In this document: one piece after another, positions 30,343 through 39,886 of the stretch
Numbering within the stretch: position 1 is the stretch's first letter
Layout: every line of letters starts with the position of its first letter
Assembly (NCBI RefSeq): GCF_020623625.1
Contig: NC_060206.1
Span: forward strand, 248,001 to 312,000
Direction of reading: 5' to 3'
From: Saccharomycodes ludwigii
Taxonomy: Eukaryota; Ascomycota; Saccharomycetes; Saccharomycodales; Saccharomycodaceae
Length of the DNA: 64,000 nucleotides
The notes under the pieces: model-generated
Seen by the model: only the letters and a program-made list of their open reading frames with translations
The model's database searches: none
Told to the model about the DNA's origin: nothing
Position numbers and translations under genes: made by a program

Positions 30343-31338
30343 ATGTTTTCGAATAGACTTCCAAAAATATCCCTCTGTAAACCTGTATTTAAAATTATCT
30401 TTGGAAAGCCAACTCCAACAGTAGCCTTTTCTCATTACATCTCTAGACGTTTATATTCGCCTCGTATAAGGTACAATACTAATGAAAATAACATTTCCAA
30501 TCCGAATGCATACTATTATGAACATAATAACTCATTTTCAAATACAAACCCACAATACAATAACAACGATCAGAAACCACCAGACTATTATGCCGGTATT
30601 TTGAATCAACCTACGCTTGTTATTGAACGTAAATTTGAAGCATTTAACATTTTTCTGGGGGTCGAACAGGCTAATAAGTATAGAATTTTGGATGTCAATG
30701 GGAATCAATTGGGTTATATACTTGAAAGTTTGGAATCTTTCCCCGCAGTTATTAAAAGACAACTATTTAGAACACATAGATCTTTCCAAATCGATGTTTT
30801 CGATAATTTTGATAATAAAATTTTAAGTTTTACAAGGCCCTTCAGGTTTATCAACTCATATATCCAGGCAGTAAGTGATAACAATTCTTCTAATGGTACA
30901 CCTCATGTCTTGGGGGAAAGTAGACAGGTCTGGAATTTGCTGAGAAGAAAGTATGAGTTATTTGAGACCGCCAATTCTACCGTTTCCAGCTCAAACGGAG
31001 CTCCAGCTTTCAATCAATTCGGATATGTTGATGCACCATTCTTGAGTTTTGAATTTAATGTACAAGATATAAACGGACTTATTATAGGTGGTGTGGATAG
31101 AAATTGGGTAGGTTTGGCAAGAGAATTTTTCACCGATACAGGTGTTTATGTTGTTCGATTTGACAGTTCAATGTGTTACGAAGGAATCTATCCGGATTCA
31201 ATGTTGAATAAATCCAAAAAATTGTCCTATAATGAACGATGTACTCTTTTGGCTATGGCCATCAGTATTGATTTTGATTATTTTAGCAGACATTCTACTT
31301 CAAATGGTGGAATTATTTCCACAACAGATGATATATAA
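30343..31338 (+). CDS. AIM25: Aim25, phospholipid-scramblase-like mitochondrial protein
   Basis: 331 aa (S. cerevisiae YJR100C is 327). The N-terminus is basic with Arg/Lys, Ser and aromatic residues (MFSNRLPKISLCKPVFKIIFGKPTPTVAF), consistent with mitochondrial targeting. The scramblase-like domain begins near YYAGILNQPTLVIERKFEAFNIFLGVEQANKY and ends in VDRNWVGLAREFFTDTGVYVVRFD. Family members resemble PLSCR proteins, but the true activity of Aim25 is not settled. It is convergent with SHB17, with only 22 bases between stop codons. It is absent from this position in the S. cerevisiae sister regions, so it marks a local rearrangement or loss. Confidence 0.93.
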   Translation: MFSNRLPKISLCKPVFKIIFGKPTPTVAFSHYISRRLYSPRIRYNTNENNISNPNAYYYEHNNSFSNTNPQYNNNDQKPPDYYAGILNQPTLVIERKFEAFNIFLGVEQANKYRILDVNGNQLGYILESLESFPAVIKRQLFRTHRSFQIDVFDNFDNKILSFTRPFRFINSYIQAVSDNNSSNGTPHVLGESRQVWNLLRRKYELFETANSTVSSSNGAPAFNQFGYVDAPFLSFEFNVQDINGLIIGGVDRNWVGLAREFFTDTGVYVVRFDSSMCYEGIYPDSMLNKSKKLSYNERCTLLAMAISIDFDYFSRHSTSNGGIISTTDDI

Positions 31339-31360
31339 TACTCTATACATATGTAAAATT

Positions 31361-32212
31361 CTATTTAATATCACCATGTTGAGATTCTTCGTCTACAGCT
31401 GGTTTAAATGGACCAGCTAGTTCCAAAGCCGGTTCATCTATGTTGTGATGAGAATATGATAAAACACCAACACCGCCAGCATCCAACAAAAACATTGGGT
31501 TGTCTACCAAATAGGTGAATTTAGGCAATTTAATAATTTCCAATTCGCCGGTAACATCTTTGCCATTAGCTTCTTTGAATTCAATATGAGAATAAAAGTC
31601 TGGTGGTGTTGTATCTTTGTATACAATGCTCTCGACATTTTTCATGAACCATAAAGCTGCAAAATATCTTAATGTGTGGCCGTGTGCAAATACCAAAATG
31701 TCACTGTTTTCACCCTTTTCCAAACTTTTGCGGTGTAAGTTTTGGATTCTAGCAATGACATGAGACAATCTGCAACCAATATGTTTGGAAGACTCACCAT
31801 TTTCGCAACCATCTCTCCAAATATTCCAAGGTCTTTCCTTATCTAGGCCTCTTGATTTTCTCAATTCAACAATTTGGTTGGTCAATAACCCTTCATAGTC
31901 ACCATATTCCCATTCTCTTAAATCGTTGTCAACAATAACTTTGATATTGGATCTTAAATGTTCTGGAACGTTTTCCAAAATTAGATCTTTCGTTTGAATA
32001 GCTCTTGTTCTTGGTGATGTAAAAACATATGTTATGTTTTTAGGGTTAATAAAGTTATTGCCTAAAAACAATGATTTGCTTGTGGCCTTCATTTGTTTAA
32101 CACCATATGGAGTTAATGGCAGATCAGTTAAGCCAGTATATTGGCCTGACTTGCTCCATTCAGTTTGACCGTGACGAATGATTATACATCTAGGGGTTTC
32201 TGTTTTGGGCAT
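31361..32212 (-). CDS. SHB17: Sedoheptulose-1,7-bisphosphatase Shb17
   Basis: Histidine-phosphatase-superfamily enzyme that dephosphorylates sedoheptulose 1,7-bisphosphate, feeding riboneogenesis in the cytosol. 283 aa (S. cerevisiae 271). Catalytic motif RHGQTEW is near the N-terminus (RCIIIRHGQTEWSKSGQYTGLTDLPLT), the arginine of FTSPRTRAIQT follows, and the second catalytic His occurs in VFAHGHTLRYFA. Position beside a UTH1-type gene matches YKR042W-YKR043C. Confidence 0.97.
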   Translation of the reverse strand: MPKTETPRCIIIRHGQTEWSKSGQYTGLTDLPLTPYGVKQMKATSKSLFLGNNFINPKNITYVFTSPRTRAIQTKDLILENVPEHLRSNIKVIVDNDLREWEYGDYEGLLTNQIVELRKSRGLDKERPWNIWRDGCENGESSKHIGCRLSHVIARIQNLHRKSLEKGENSDILVFAHGHTLRYFAALWFMKNVESIVYKDTTPPDFYSHIEFKEANGKDVTGELEIIKLPKFTYLVDNPMFLLDAGGVGVLSYSHHNIDEPALELAGPFKPAVDEESQHGDIK

Positions 32213-33594
32213 AATGTTGTAATGTTATTGATAGGGATGGGATTGGGTTTTGTGTGATTGTTATTGTTTAAAAGAAGTTTTAGGAAGCGGAAGAATATTT
32301 TTTTTTCGAACAGACAAAAATAAAAAAAGAAGCAAGCAAAGTTTTAGTTTTTATCGAGATAAAAGTGTTCTTATATACATTTACGAGAGAGCGGTTTAAA
32401 AAAAAAAGAGAAAAATTGTAAAAACAAAAAAAAAAAGCAAATTAAAAATAAAAATGAAAATATGAATGAATAAAACAAAGTTTGCTTTATGTCAACTGAT
32501 TTTTTAGCCTGTATTCAAAAAAAAAAGATAAAAAAACAGAGAAAAAAAAAAAGGCAGTAAATTTTTAAGTTTACGAACACCCAGTAAAAAATTTTATTTG
32601 TTGCAAAAAAAAAAAGAAAAAAAAGAGAAAAAAAAAGAATAATAAAAAAAAATGAATATTCTCAATTGGAAATGTGTGGGGAAAGCATGCCCCACCGTTC
32701 AAAGTAAAGCAGTATTTATTGTTTACTCTCAGACAGAAACAACAACGATAAATATTGTGGTTTACATAAATCAAAATGACAAATCTTCTTTTTAAAAACA
32801 GCAACAATAGGAGAAGATTGTGGTATCCGCCCATTAAAAGATAATTAGTACTTTACAATTGCATTAAACGATTCCGAGATATCTTAGCGGGAATATGATA
32901 GTACCGAGCATAGCAGATTAAATCTACTAATAAACATTAAACTTACATCATTTAATATTTATTTTTAAAATCCGCTTACTTTTTCACATTGTATTATAAT
33001 TCTAAATACAGATGCATATTTAGTGGAATACTTCTTTTTCTTTTTGTTTATAATCGGACAATCATAAAAAAAATATTGAATATTTTAAATTAATATTAAA
33101 AAGAAAGGAAACTGCTAATATAGGAAGTTCTTTAAATAAATTAAAAGAAAAAAAAAAAAAAAAAAAAAAAAGGAGAAGAAACCCCACCTTTCGGTTTTGG
33201 GTACTCGTTCAAAAAGGGTAACAGTTCAACTTTTGAATTAAAAAAATAAAAGTCAACTCTAGTTCTTCTTGACTATTTTTTTTTTTTTTTAAAGCTATAT
33301 TTCAATGCTAGTTTTTATGTGAATATAAACCATTGATATTACAAAATTGAAAAAAAAGAAGAAAGGGGAGGGGAGGGGAAACGTAGTATTGTACGTGACA
33401 GCATCATTAATAATGACTATAATTACCAAATTAGGAAACAAAACTTTTTGAATAGCTAAAGTTTATTTTCACGCTTTTTTTTTTTTTTTTACAAGGCCAG
33501 AAACAAAGTCCGTAGTAAAGCCTCGGACTAATATTTTTGTCTCAAACTCAAGATCTACTTTGCCCTAAGTAAGGGCATCTTACTTTAGGAAAAG

Positions 33595-33634
33595 TACGTG
33601 AAAATACACGAAAATATATGAAAATACGCGAAAT
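33595..33634 (+). repeat. Four 10-bp tandem units with SCB-like cores
   Basis: Units TACGTGAAAA, TACACGAAAA, TATATGAAAA and TACGCGAAAT follow each other without gaps. Two units contain CRCGAAA, the SBF core. About 395-430 bases upstream of UIP5. Confidence 0.7.
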
Positions 33635-33794
33635 CAAGTTAATACTATTAGGGTTAACTTTGCTCAGTAAGAAACCCTCGCAGCAGTTTAATAATCACGA
33701 TTATTTTTTGTTAAGATTCGTTTTTTTTTTTTCTTTTTTTTCTTTTTTCTTTTTTCTTTTTCGGAATGAAAAAAAATTTTTTTTTTTTTTAACA

Positions 33795-33795
<1 letters not shown>

Positions 33796-33840
<45 letters not shown>
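33796..33840 (+). repeat. (TAA)15 microsatellite
   Basis: Perfect trinucleotide array, intergenic, about 190 bases upstream of UIP5, right after a long T run. Confidence 0.95.
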
Positions 33841-33841
<1 letters not shown>

Positions 33842-34027
33842 CACGTATTACATTTCTGACCGTGTGTGTAGTAGACGGATCATTTTATATATCAAAAAAA
33901 TAAATCAATTTCCATTTTGTTTTCATTTTAATTTGTTTTTAGGTCTCTTTTTTTCTTTTTTTTTTTCAATTCCTTTATATTCAATAATACAAGCACTTAA
34001 AGTAATAGCTAAAGACGTTCCATTCAA

Positions 34028-35563
34028 ATGTTACTTACAGAACAGATGAATGAAAACTATCGTCTTCCAATGAGTTATAATAACCCTAATAATACAACAA
34101 AAAGAAAAAAAAAAGGATTTAAATTTTCACTGATATATGACTATGAGGAGTTCCCGATAATTACTGTTCTATTGATATCTTCACTACTAATGTGTGTAAT
34201 ATTTGGACTACGAAGTAAGTATTCTTTCGATTCATTAGAACTATTCAATCCAAGGAGTGCCCTAGAAGATATTACAACCTCTTATTCTCACACCAACGAT
34301 AAAAAAACAACTGAAGAAGATATTATTGTCACTAAGTGGAAAGTTAATGATATGAATCTTGAATTCCCATTTTTAGACACACTAACCCGTAATTGGAACA
34401 CTTCAGGTAATCCAATAGTTAAAAATACCCAACATGTCAAATTGACATCAAGAGGCGAAGTGAACAATTATGGTGTAATGATTAATAAAAACCATTTGCC
34501 GCAAGATTTTGAATTGCAAGTGAAATTTAGTCTTGATCCAGGTTATATTACAGAAATTATCAGTAAGTCACCTGGTGATGGTATGGCATTTTTTTTCACT
34601 TCCAAGCCCGATTTCATTTTTGAAACATCTGGCTCGTCCTATGCGAATCGTCAGTATATGATAGAAAATGAAGGTTTGGACCCTAAAAATAGAGAATTGA
34701 TGGGTATTCCCAAAAACTTACCAAGTGAAACTTTGGTGTTAGATTTCATGAACTACCATACAAACGAAAAAAACGATAAAGTTCCACAGGCTCCATTTCT
34801 AAACTTTGTGAGCACCGACATTAAGGAAAACAGAGCCTATGACTACAGTGAAGATGGGGTTAGTTGTACTCATGGTTTTCAAAAATTATCGCCAAGGTTA
34901 TTATTCAGTACTAGAGACAACTTAAAAGAAATTAATTTAAGATTTATTAGAATAAGTGGCGTTTTTTTCAAAATAGATATAGATTATAGTGGTTTTGGGT
35001 TAGATTGGATGGAACTGTACAAATTTGATAATCTTACAGAAGCTTCTTTGCCTCAATTAGGCCTTAAAGATACGCCATTGTATTTCGGAATTAGTTCTTT
35101 AAACGGAGAAAAAACTAGTAACTTTAGGATTCACGATGTTACTGGCTACAGCTTGGATTGGGACAACAGAAAAGACCTTTTGCAGCCTGAAGAGCAACTA
35201 GAAAACGTTTTGAAATTATATAGGGATGAAATCTATAGTGTTTATTCTAATGCGGATGATATTAACAATGAATATCACTTACACCAGATGTACGATAAAG
35301 CTGGTCTGTTATCACCTTCTAAAGAAGATGGTAGAACAGAGATTATCGACAGTAGCAATTCCTTTTTCAACTCTGGCAAAAAGAATAATAATAATTCTAA
35401 GAAGAAATATATGAATTCCAGGGTTTTTAAAATTTTAATGATTACATGGATATTCCTATTTCTTGGTGTCATTTTTTATGTCGCATCTTTATATTTAAGG
35501 GTGGCTATGAAAAAGAAAATCCGCAATTTTAAAAAATCGAAGCAGGTTGGTTTGTTGGGGTAA
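34028..35563 (+). CDS. UIP5: Uip5, lectin-like ER/nuclear-envelope membrane protein
   Basis: 511 aa (S. cerevisiae YKR044W is 443). A short cytosolic N-terminus is followed by a membrane segment (FPIITVLLISSLLMCVIFGL, about 44-63), then a legume-type lectin domain (about 95-390: NTQHVKLTSRGEVNNYGVMINKNHLP... DGMAFFFTS ... GFGLDWMELY ... PLYFGISSLNGEKTSNFRIHDV), a Ser/Asn-rich linker and a second C-terminal membrane segment (ILMITWIFLFLGVIFYVASLYL) with a basic tail. S. cerevisiae Uip5 was found as a Ulp1-interacting protein; its role is unclear. A second in-frame ATG at 34046 could be the real start. Neighbour SHB17 matches chrXI. Confidence 0.93.
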   Translation: MLLTEQMNENYRLPMSYNNPNNTTKRKKKGFKFSLIYDYEEFPIITVLLISSLLMCVIFGLRSKYSFDSLELFNPRSALEDITTSYSHTNDKKTTEEDIIVTKWKVNDMNLEFPFLDTLTRNWNTSGNPIVKNTQHVKLTSRGEVNNYGVMINKNHLPQDFELQVKFSLDPGYITEIISKSPGDGMAFFFTSKPDFIFETSGSSYANRQYMIENEGLDPKNRELMGIPKNLPSETLVLDFMNYHTNEKNDKVPQAPFLNFVSTDIKENRAYDYSEDGVSCTHGFQKLSPRLLFSTRDNLKEINLRFIRISGVFFKIDIDYSGFGLDWMELYKFDNLTEASLPQLGLKDTPLYFGISSLNGEKTSNFRIHDVTGYSLDWDNRKDLLQPEEQLENVLKLYRDEIYSVYSNADDINNEYHLHQMYDKAGLLSPSKEDGRTEIIDSSNSFFNSGKKNNNNSKKKYMNSRVFKILMITWIFLFLGVIFYVASLYLRVAMKKKIRNFKKSKQVGLLG

Positions 35564-35649
35564 TGATGACCGCATGATTAATGTTTATAATTTATAATTT
35601 TTATTCTTACTTTTTAGTATAGTATAATGAGCAAACAAAGTGAACAGTT

Positions 35650-35680
<31 letters not shown>

Positions 35681-35839
35681 ATAATTTATTTATACAAAAA
35701 GAAAAAAGAAAAAAGAAAAAAAGAAAAAAAAGATTGAAAAATTGAAGGTACATATGAAAATAATATATTAATACAGTAAATAAAATTATGTAAACAAACA
35801 ATAAAAAAAAAAAGATATTAAATGGAAAAATAATATATA
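35564..35839. other. Convergent spacer UIP5-PHO86 with AT/GT microsatellite
   Basis: (AT) then (GT)9 at about 35650-35680, followed by GAAAA-type tracts. Both flanking genes end here. Confidence 0.7.
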
Positions 35840-36799
35840 TTAGTTCTTTGATGGTGCCTTTGGACGGAAATCAAAAGATAATCCCCACAATTCCTTTCTG
35901 GCGCCCAATATACCGCCTATTATTCTACTTTCATCTAATTTATAGCTTTCGATCATTTTAAATTGACATTTTCTTAAAGCTTCTTTAGTAACATGGTCAA
36001 AACTATAGGCATCCATTAATAACATCATGGAATTTTGCTTTGGATTTGCACGTAAATCTTTAGTTCTTAGCATAGCCCATTTGATTAGGTCCTCTAAAAT
36101 CCCACTTTTGGCATAAACTTTCCTGGAACCTAAACTGGTGATGTCCATAACTAGTTTGGTTTCAGTGGTCAAATCTTTATTTTCTTTGATGGAAATCAAG
36201 GAGATAGGAGTGTCTCTATAAACAATAACGTGGGTGTTTCCAATCAGGTTTGATTCATTGGGAGAAACACCGGTCATCAAAGTTGATAGGTCTAAAGAAA
36301 AGATATCTTGACCATGGGTTTTCAAAATAACATTGATCTTATTGGAAAATAAACTATTGATAATTCGACCAAACAAAGTGAAAAAAATACTACAACTAAT
36401 TCCAAAAATTAAAAAGGACGAACCAATTTCTGTCATATTCATTGAGATATATTGAAAAATCCAGGAAGTAACACTACTAGCTTCTTTAAAGTCAGGGTAT
36501 GTAGTGTTGAACCCTAAATAAATGGCTACGACTAAAGTAATCCACATGAAATTGAATGGGTGCCAAGCAGCATATTTGTTTGCAGCAGCTTGTTGTTGCT
36601 TCAAAAAATCAACCGATAAATTTAATGCAGCTGTGGCTAGCTCAGGTTTTAGGGTTGTACCGTAGATGGTAGGTGGAGCATCTGCATTTAATGGCTCATC
36701 TAAAGCTGCGTCAATCTGTTTTGCGATTGTCTTTTTATTGTTTGAAGCAGTTTGTGCAGTTTGTGCAGCTTTTTGTTTTTGAGTTGGTTTCTTGGCCAT
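35840..36799 (-). CDS. PHO86: Pho86, ER packaging chaperone for phosphate transporter
   Basis: ER-resident membrane protein that lets the phosphate transporter Pho84 leave the ER. 319 aa (S. cerevisiae YJL117W is 311). The basic Gln/Ala/Thr N-terminus (MAKKPTQKQKAAQTAQ) is cytosolic. Two membrane segments are visible at about 85-100 (FMWITLVVAIYLGF) and 124-145 (SSFLIFGISCSIFFTLFGRII), then a soluble C-terminal domain ending LGARKELWGLSFDFRPKAPSKN. It falls next to UIP5 and near the SUN gene and ASF1, joining the chrX and chrXI sister orders. A CACGTG box upstream suggests Pho4 control. Confidence 0.95.
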   Translation of the reverse strand: MAKKPTQKQKAAQTAQTASNNKKTIAKQIDAALDEPLNADAPPTIYGTTLKPELATAALNLSVDFLKQQQAAANKYAAWHPFNFMWITLVVAIYLGFNTTYPDFKEASSVTSWIFQYISMNMTEIGSSFLIFGISCSIFFTLFGRIINSLFSNKINVILKTHGQDIFSLDLSTLMTGVSPNESNLIGNTHVIVYRDTPISLISIKENKDLTTETKLVMDITSLGSRKVYAKSGILEDLIKWAMLRTKDLRANPKQNSMMLLMDAYSFDHVTKEALRKCQFKMIESYKLDESRIIGGILGARKELWGLSFDFRPKAPSKN

Positions 36800-36815
36800 G
36801 ATCTGTATTTGCGTT

Positions 36816-36839
36816 GGGGGGGGGGGGGAAAGAGGGGGG
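36816..36839 (+). repeat. G13 and G6 runs in PHO86 5' leader
   Basis: G13, then AAAGA, then G6 on the plus strand, 17-40 bases before the PHO86 ATG, so the mRNA would carry C runs. It is the longest G/C homopolymer seen in this AT-rich window. Confidence 0.95.
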
Positions 36840-37188
36840 CTTGTTTTTTTCTTTTTTTTTTTTCCTAATTATTATTATTATTATTATTATTATTTTATTT
36901 TTCTGTTATAAAAAAGATGATTATACTTGTTGATAAATAAAAGAAAAAAAAAAAAAAATGAAAAAGGAAAAAGAAAGTCAATGTATCTATATATATATAT
37001 CAGATAATTGAATCACTATTTTCTTTTTTTCATTTTTTTTCCAGGTAAAAAGAAAAATAGTATTAGATTTTGATTGAATTAGAAACAGCGGTGGTTTAAA
37101 TCACATGGTAAAAGTGAGTAAGATGGCCGAGCGTTGAGAAAATCCACATCGCCACCAAAAAAAGAAAAACTCATCTTAAAAATTGGAC

Positions 37189-37194
37189 CACGTG
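37189..37194 (-). promoter_or_regulatory. CACGTG box upstream of PHO86 (candidate Pho4 site)
   Basis: CACGTG within the symmetrical CCACGTGG, 390 bases before the PHO86 ATG. Pho4 binds CACGTG with a preference for G after the core, and PHO86 is a PHO-regulon gene in S. cerevisiae. Cbf1 could also bind. Confidence 0.6.
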
Positions 37195-37679
37195 GCCACC
37201 TAAAAAGCACACGAATTGACAAATCGACGGAGTGAAAAATCTTAAGCACTTTGTTAATAACTATCAATCCACAATCCGAGCTTGTCCATAGTCCCCTTCT
37301 CTCCTCGGTCTTACCCCTCAAGTCAGTCTTAACATCTTTCCTTTCCTTTCCTTTCCTTTTTTTTTTAACAAATTAAAAACCTAAATAAAATATATAAACT
37401 ATCTAATAATAAAATTATATATTAAATAACGAAAAAAAAAAGACTATATATATATATTATAGTATAGGTAAAATGAAAAGTATTCCAAGTTAACCTAGTA
37501 ACCATCTTTCTTGTGTATAATTCTGGTTTACGATATAATAGTGCGTATCTATACTCGGTAAAAATAAATTTCTTCCTTTTCAATGCAAAAATCAATACTT
37601 ATGCAAAAACAAACAAACAAAAAAAAAAAAAAAAACATTCTATATCCTATTAAAGCACCATGTAAAAAAGCTATCATAA

Positions 37680-38993
37680 TTAGGTAGACAGATCGCTCTT
37701 AATACTAATAGTATATGAACTATTATTTCGTGTAATACTTTTATTATACTCACCAGTATTAATATTAAGTACGATATTAGTGTCAGTAGCAATGCAATTA
37801 TTCTCGTTATTGTTATTATTATTCGTTGTCGTTGTCGTGGTATTATTATTACCACTAGTTGAGGAATGCATTGTACAATCACTGAGAAGCGAAGATGTTT
37901 CTTGATAGCTAAGCACACTTTGAGAAGTAGCACTAATGCTTGGAGTAGTAGTGGTGCCACTTGTATGTCTATTTCTATCTAAGATGCTTGCAGGCGGGAT
38001 ACCAACTATACTCGAATTTGTAGTATCTAAAGTCTTATAAGAAGTTATTGTAGCTCTTGTTGATTGTAAAGATTGAATATCTGAAAAAGGTGTAGATTTT
38101 ATTGAAGAAGAGCATGTAGAGACTAACCCAGCAGTACTACTATTGTCGTATTTGGGGATGGCATTTGTATTTGAGGTAAACGCATTTTCAATCCATTTTT
38201 TCGAAGAAGAAGTGGCTGTAGTAGTTAAAAACAGTACAGGTGTACCAGATTTTGTATTACTTGTAGAATTAGCAGTTAGATTTTTGGAAGATGAAACATC
38301 TGACGAACCATTCTCAATAATAACATTGGGGCGGTAATCATTAACAATATTATCATTCGCTTTTGTAGTAGCTGGTGTATCATTTTCTAGAAATCTTACC
38401 GATAAATTATGTGTATTATGGGCGGCTAATATTGCCCTTTTGTCCTGAGATTCTTTGTTGCCGATGGCAATTTTTTTATTTTCTTTTTTCTCTGTTTCTT
38501 CTACAATCATGTCTAAAGTTATAGTATTTTGTCTATCTAAATCAGTGCTACCTTTAGGGCCATTGCTTAACGATGGATTGCCTTTCATATTTTGGCTAGC
38601 GGCATTAGTGCTATTATTTTGGCTGTGCAAAATAGTAGGGGTGGTATTTCTTGAAGTATGGGCATTTTTCTTTGAATGGTGTTGAGCCTTCGTATTAGTA
38701 TTATTATTATTATTATTATTATGATCATTGCTATTGTTGGTACTATAATAATTAAATAATGTTTTATTATTGTTGTTTTCGTTCAGAGTGCTGCCACCTG
38801 TGTTGGAATTTAAATGTTCCTTTGGTTGCATAATTCTTCTAACCCAATGTGATAATTTCTTTTTTCTGCCTTGGAAACCATCATGATTATTGGTACTATT
38901 ACGATTGGTACTGTTAGCGTTGGTATTATTATTATTATTATTATTATTAGTTGCAGTAGTGGTATTATTATGATGATGGTGATGATTTGACAT
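37680..38993 (-). CDS. Unrecognised Asn/Ser/Thr-rich protein, YKR045C position
   Basis: 437 aa, mostly low-complexity, starting with a His/Asn run (MSNHHHHHNN). The only distinctive block is basic and aromatic: GRKKKLSHWVRRIMQPKEHL, at about residues 42-61. The C-terminus (ENNCIATDTNIVLNINTGEYNKSITRNNSSYTISIKSDLST) is less biased. No membrane span or enzyme motif is seen. It lies between UIP5/PHO86 and PET10 on the same strand as PET10; in S. cerevisiae the uncharacterised YKR045C sits between UIP5 and PET10, so it is a positional candidate only. The conserved block may be a nuclear-localisation or membrane-contact helix; that is a guess. Confidence 0.65.
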   Translation of the reverse strand: MSNHHHHHNNTTTATNNNNNNNNTNANSTNRNSTNNHDGFQGRKKKLSHWVRRIMQPKEHLNSNTGGSTLNENNNNKTLFNYYSTNNSNDHNNNNNNNTNTKAQHHSKKNAHTSRNTTPTILHSQNNSTNAASQNMKGNPSLSNGPKGSTDLDRQNTITLDMIVEETEKKENKKIAIGNKESQDKRAILAAHNTHNLSVRFLENDTPATTKANDNIVNDYRPNVIIENGSSDVSSSKNLTANSTSNTKSGTPVLFLTTTATSSSKKWIENAFTSNTNAIPKYDNSSTAGLVSTCSSSIKSTPFSDIQSLQSTRATITSYKTLDTTNSSIVGIPPASILDRNRHTSGTTTTPSISATSQSVLSYQETSSLLSDCTMHSSTSGNNNTTTTTTNNNNNNENNCIATDTNIVLNINTGEYNKSITRNNSSYTISIKSDLST

Positions 38994-39559
38994 TGATTAG
39001 CAGCTTTTATTTTTCCTAAATGTTGCCCGTCCCCCCACCGCTGTCACTTTTTTTTTGTTTTCGTTATTTTGTTTGTTACTTTGTTTGTTTGTTTGTTTGT
39101 TTGTTTATATATATGTATATATATTTGTAAAAAATAGAAATAAGGCAAAACAAAAAAAAAAAAAAAGAAAGCCATTTTTCTTAATTGGAATTGTCATTAC
39201 AAATGCGAATGGTTCGGCGGAGCGGGCCAGGGCAAGTTTTACTTTTTTTTTTTTGTGAACAATCACAAATATTTTTATTTGCCTTTTTCCGGTAATCTCG
39301 GTCTTTCTCCGTCTTCGGAACTACGGAGATTACAAATGAAAAAGAAAAAGCTCACTTGTGATATTAATCGGTAATAAAATTATATCACTGACTATATCCA
39401 CACATCTTGTTTTTAAACATAAGACTAACTTTTTTGAAAGTTTATTCTTCTAATCTTCAATTTACAACATTGTGGTCGTCATATCTTTAAAATATTACTA
39501 AATAACAGCAAAGAAAAAAAAAAAATATACCAGAATAATATTTAAGTACCTTTTTTTGT

Positions 39560-39596
<37 letters not shown>

Positions 39597-39886
39597 ATAA
39601 TAATAAGCACACATTAAAAACTAAAAATTAAATTAAAAATTAAAAATTAAAAAAAAAAAAACTTTAAAAATTAAAAATAATTAAAATAATAATTAAAAAG
39701 CAAACAAACCATAGCATTGGTAATACTAACCGTATTCATTCTTTACTTAAGATCTAAAAATAATAACAAAAAGGTTAAAAAATTCAAAGTTATCAACTTT
39801 TCCCTTATCTCTCCTCTTCTCTAGCCCTCTTTAAAGTAACTAATTTCGCTCTGACTCACAGTTTATTTTCCCCTAATGAAATAGTA
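38994..39886. other. Upstream region of the Asn/Ser/Thr-rich gene
   Basis: (GTTT)n at about 39081-39106, a GC-richer stretch at 39200-39340 with a hairpin (separate entry), (TA)14 at 39565-39593, and AAATT-type repeats to 39660. No gene is seen. Confidence 0.65.
39292..39333 (+). other. Inverted repeat with two alternative hairpins
   Basis: GTAATCTC (39292-39299) pairs with GAGATTAC (39326-39333), and TCTCCG (39306-39311) pairs with CGGAGA (39324-39329). The two stems share the right arm, so they exclude one another. Located about 300-340 bases upstream of the gene at 38993. Confidence 0.55.

Larger units (their letters stand above)
32213..34027. other. 1.8-kb divergent spacer SHB17-UIP5
   Basis: The longest gene-free stretch that is not explained by a minisatellite. 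It holds many A/T homopolymers, a GGGGAGGGGAGGGG run near 33366, a palindrome GCCCT-AAGTA-AGGGC at 33561-33575, a 10-bp tandem array (separate entry), TCGGACA at 33054 and TCGGACTA at 33523, and (TAA)15 at 33796-33840. Plus-strand open frames here are T-run artefacts. An unrecognised noncoding RNA cannot be excluded. Confidence 0.6.
36800..37679. other. PHO86 upstream region
   Basis: Contains the G13/G6 tract next to the PHO86 start, a Pho4/Cbf1-type CACGTG, a (TTTCC)4 tract at about 37337-37360, and A/T runs. A 240-base mixed-composition stretch at 37079-37321 has an open minus frame of 80 codons with no recognisable features. Confidence 0.65.

Noticed and set aside
33618-34049. 143-aa frame overlapping UIP5
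   Set aside because: Composed of poly-Phe and poly-Ile from T runs and the TAA array; overlaps the UIP5 start.
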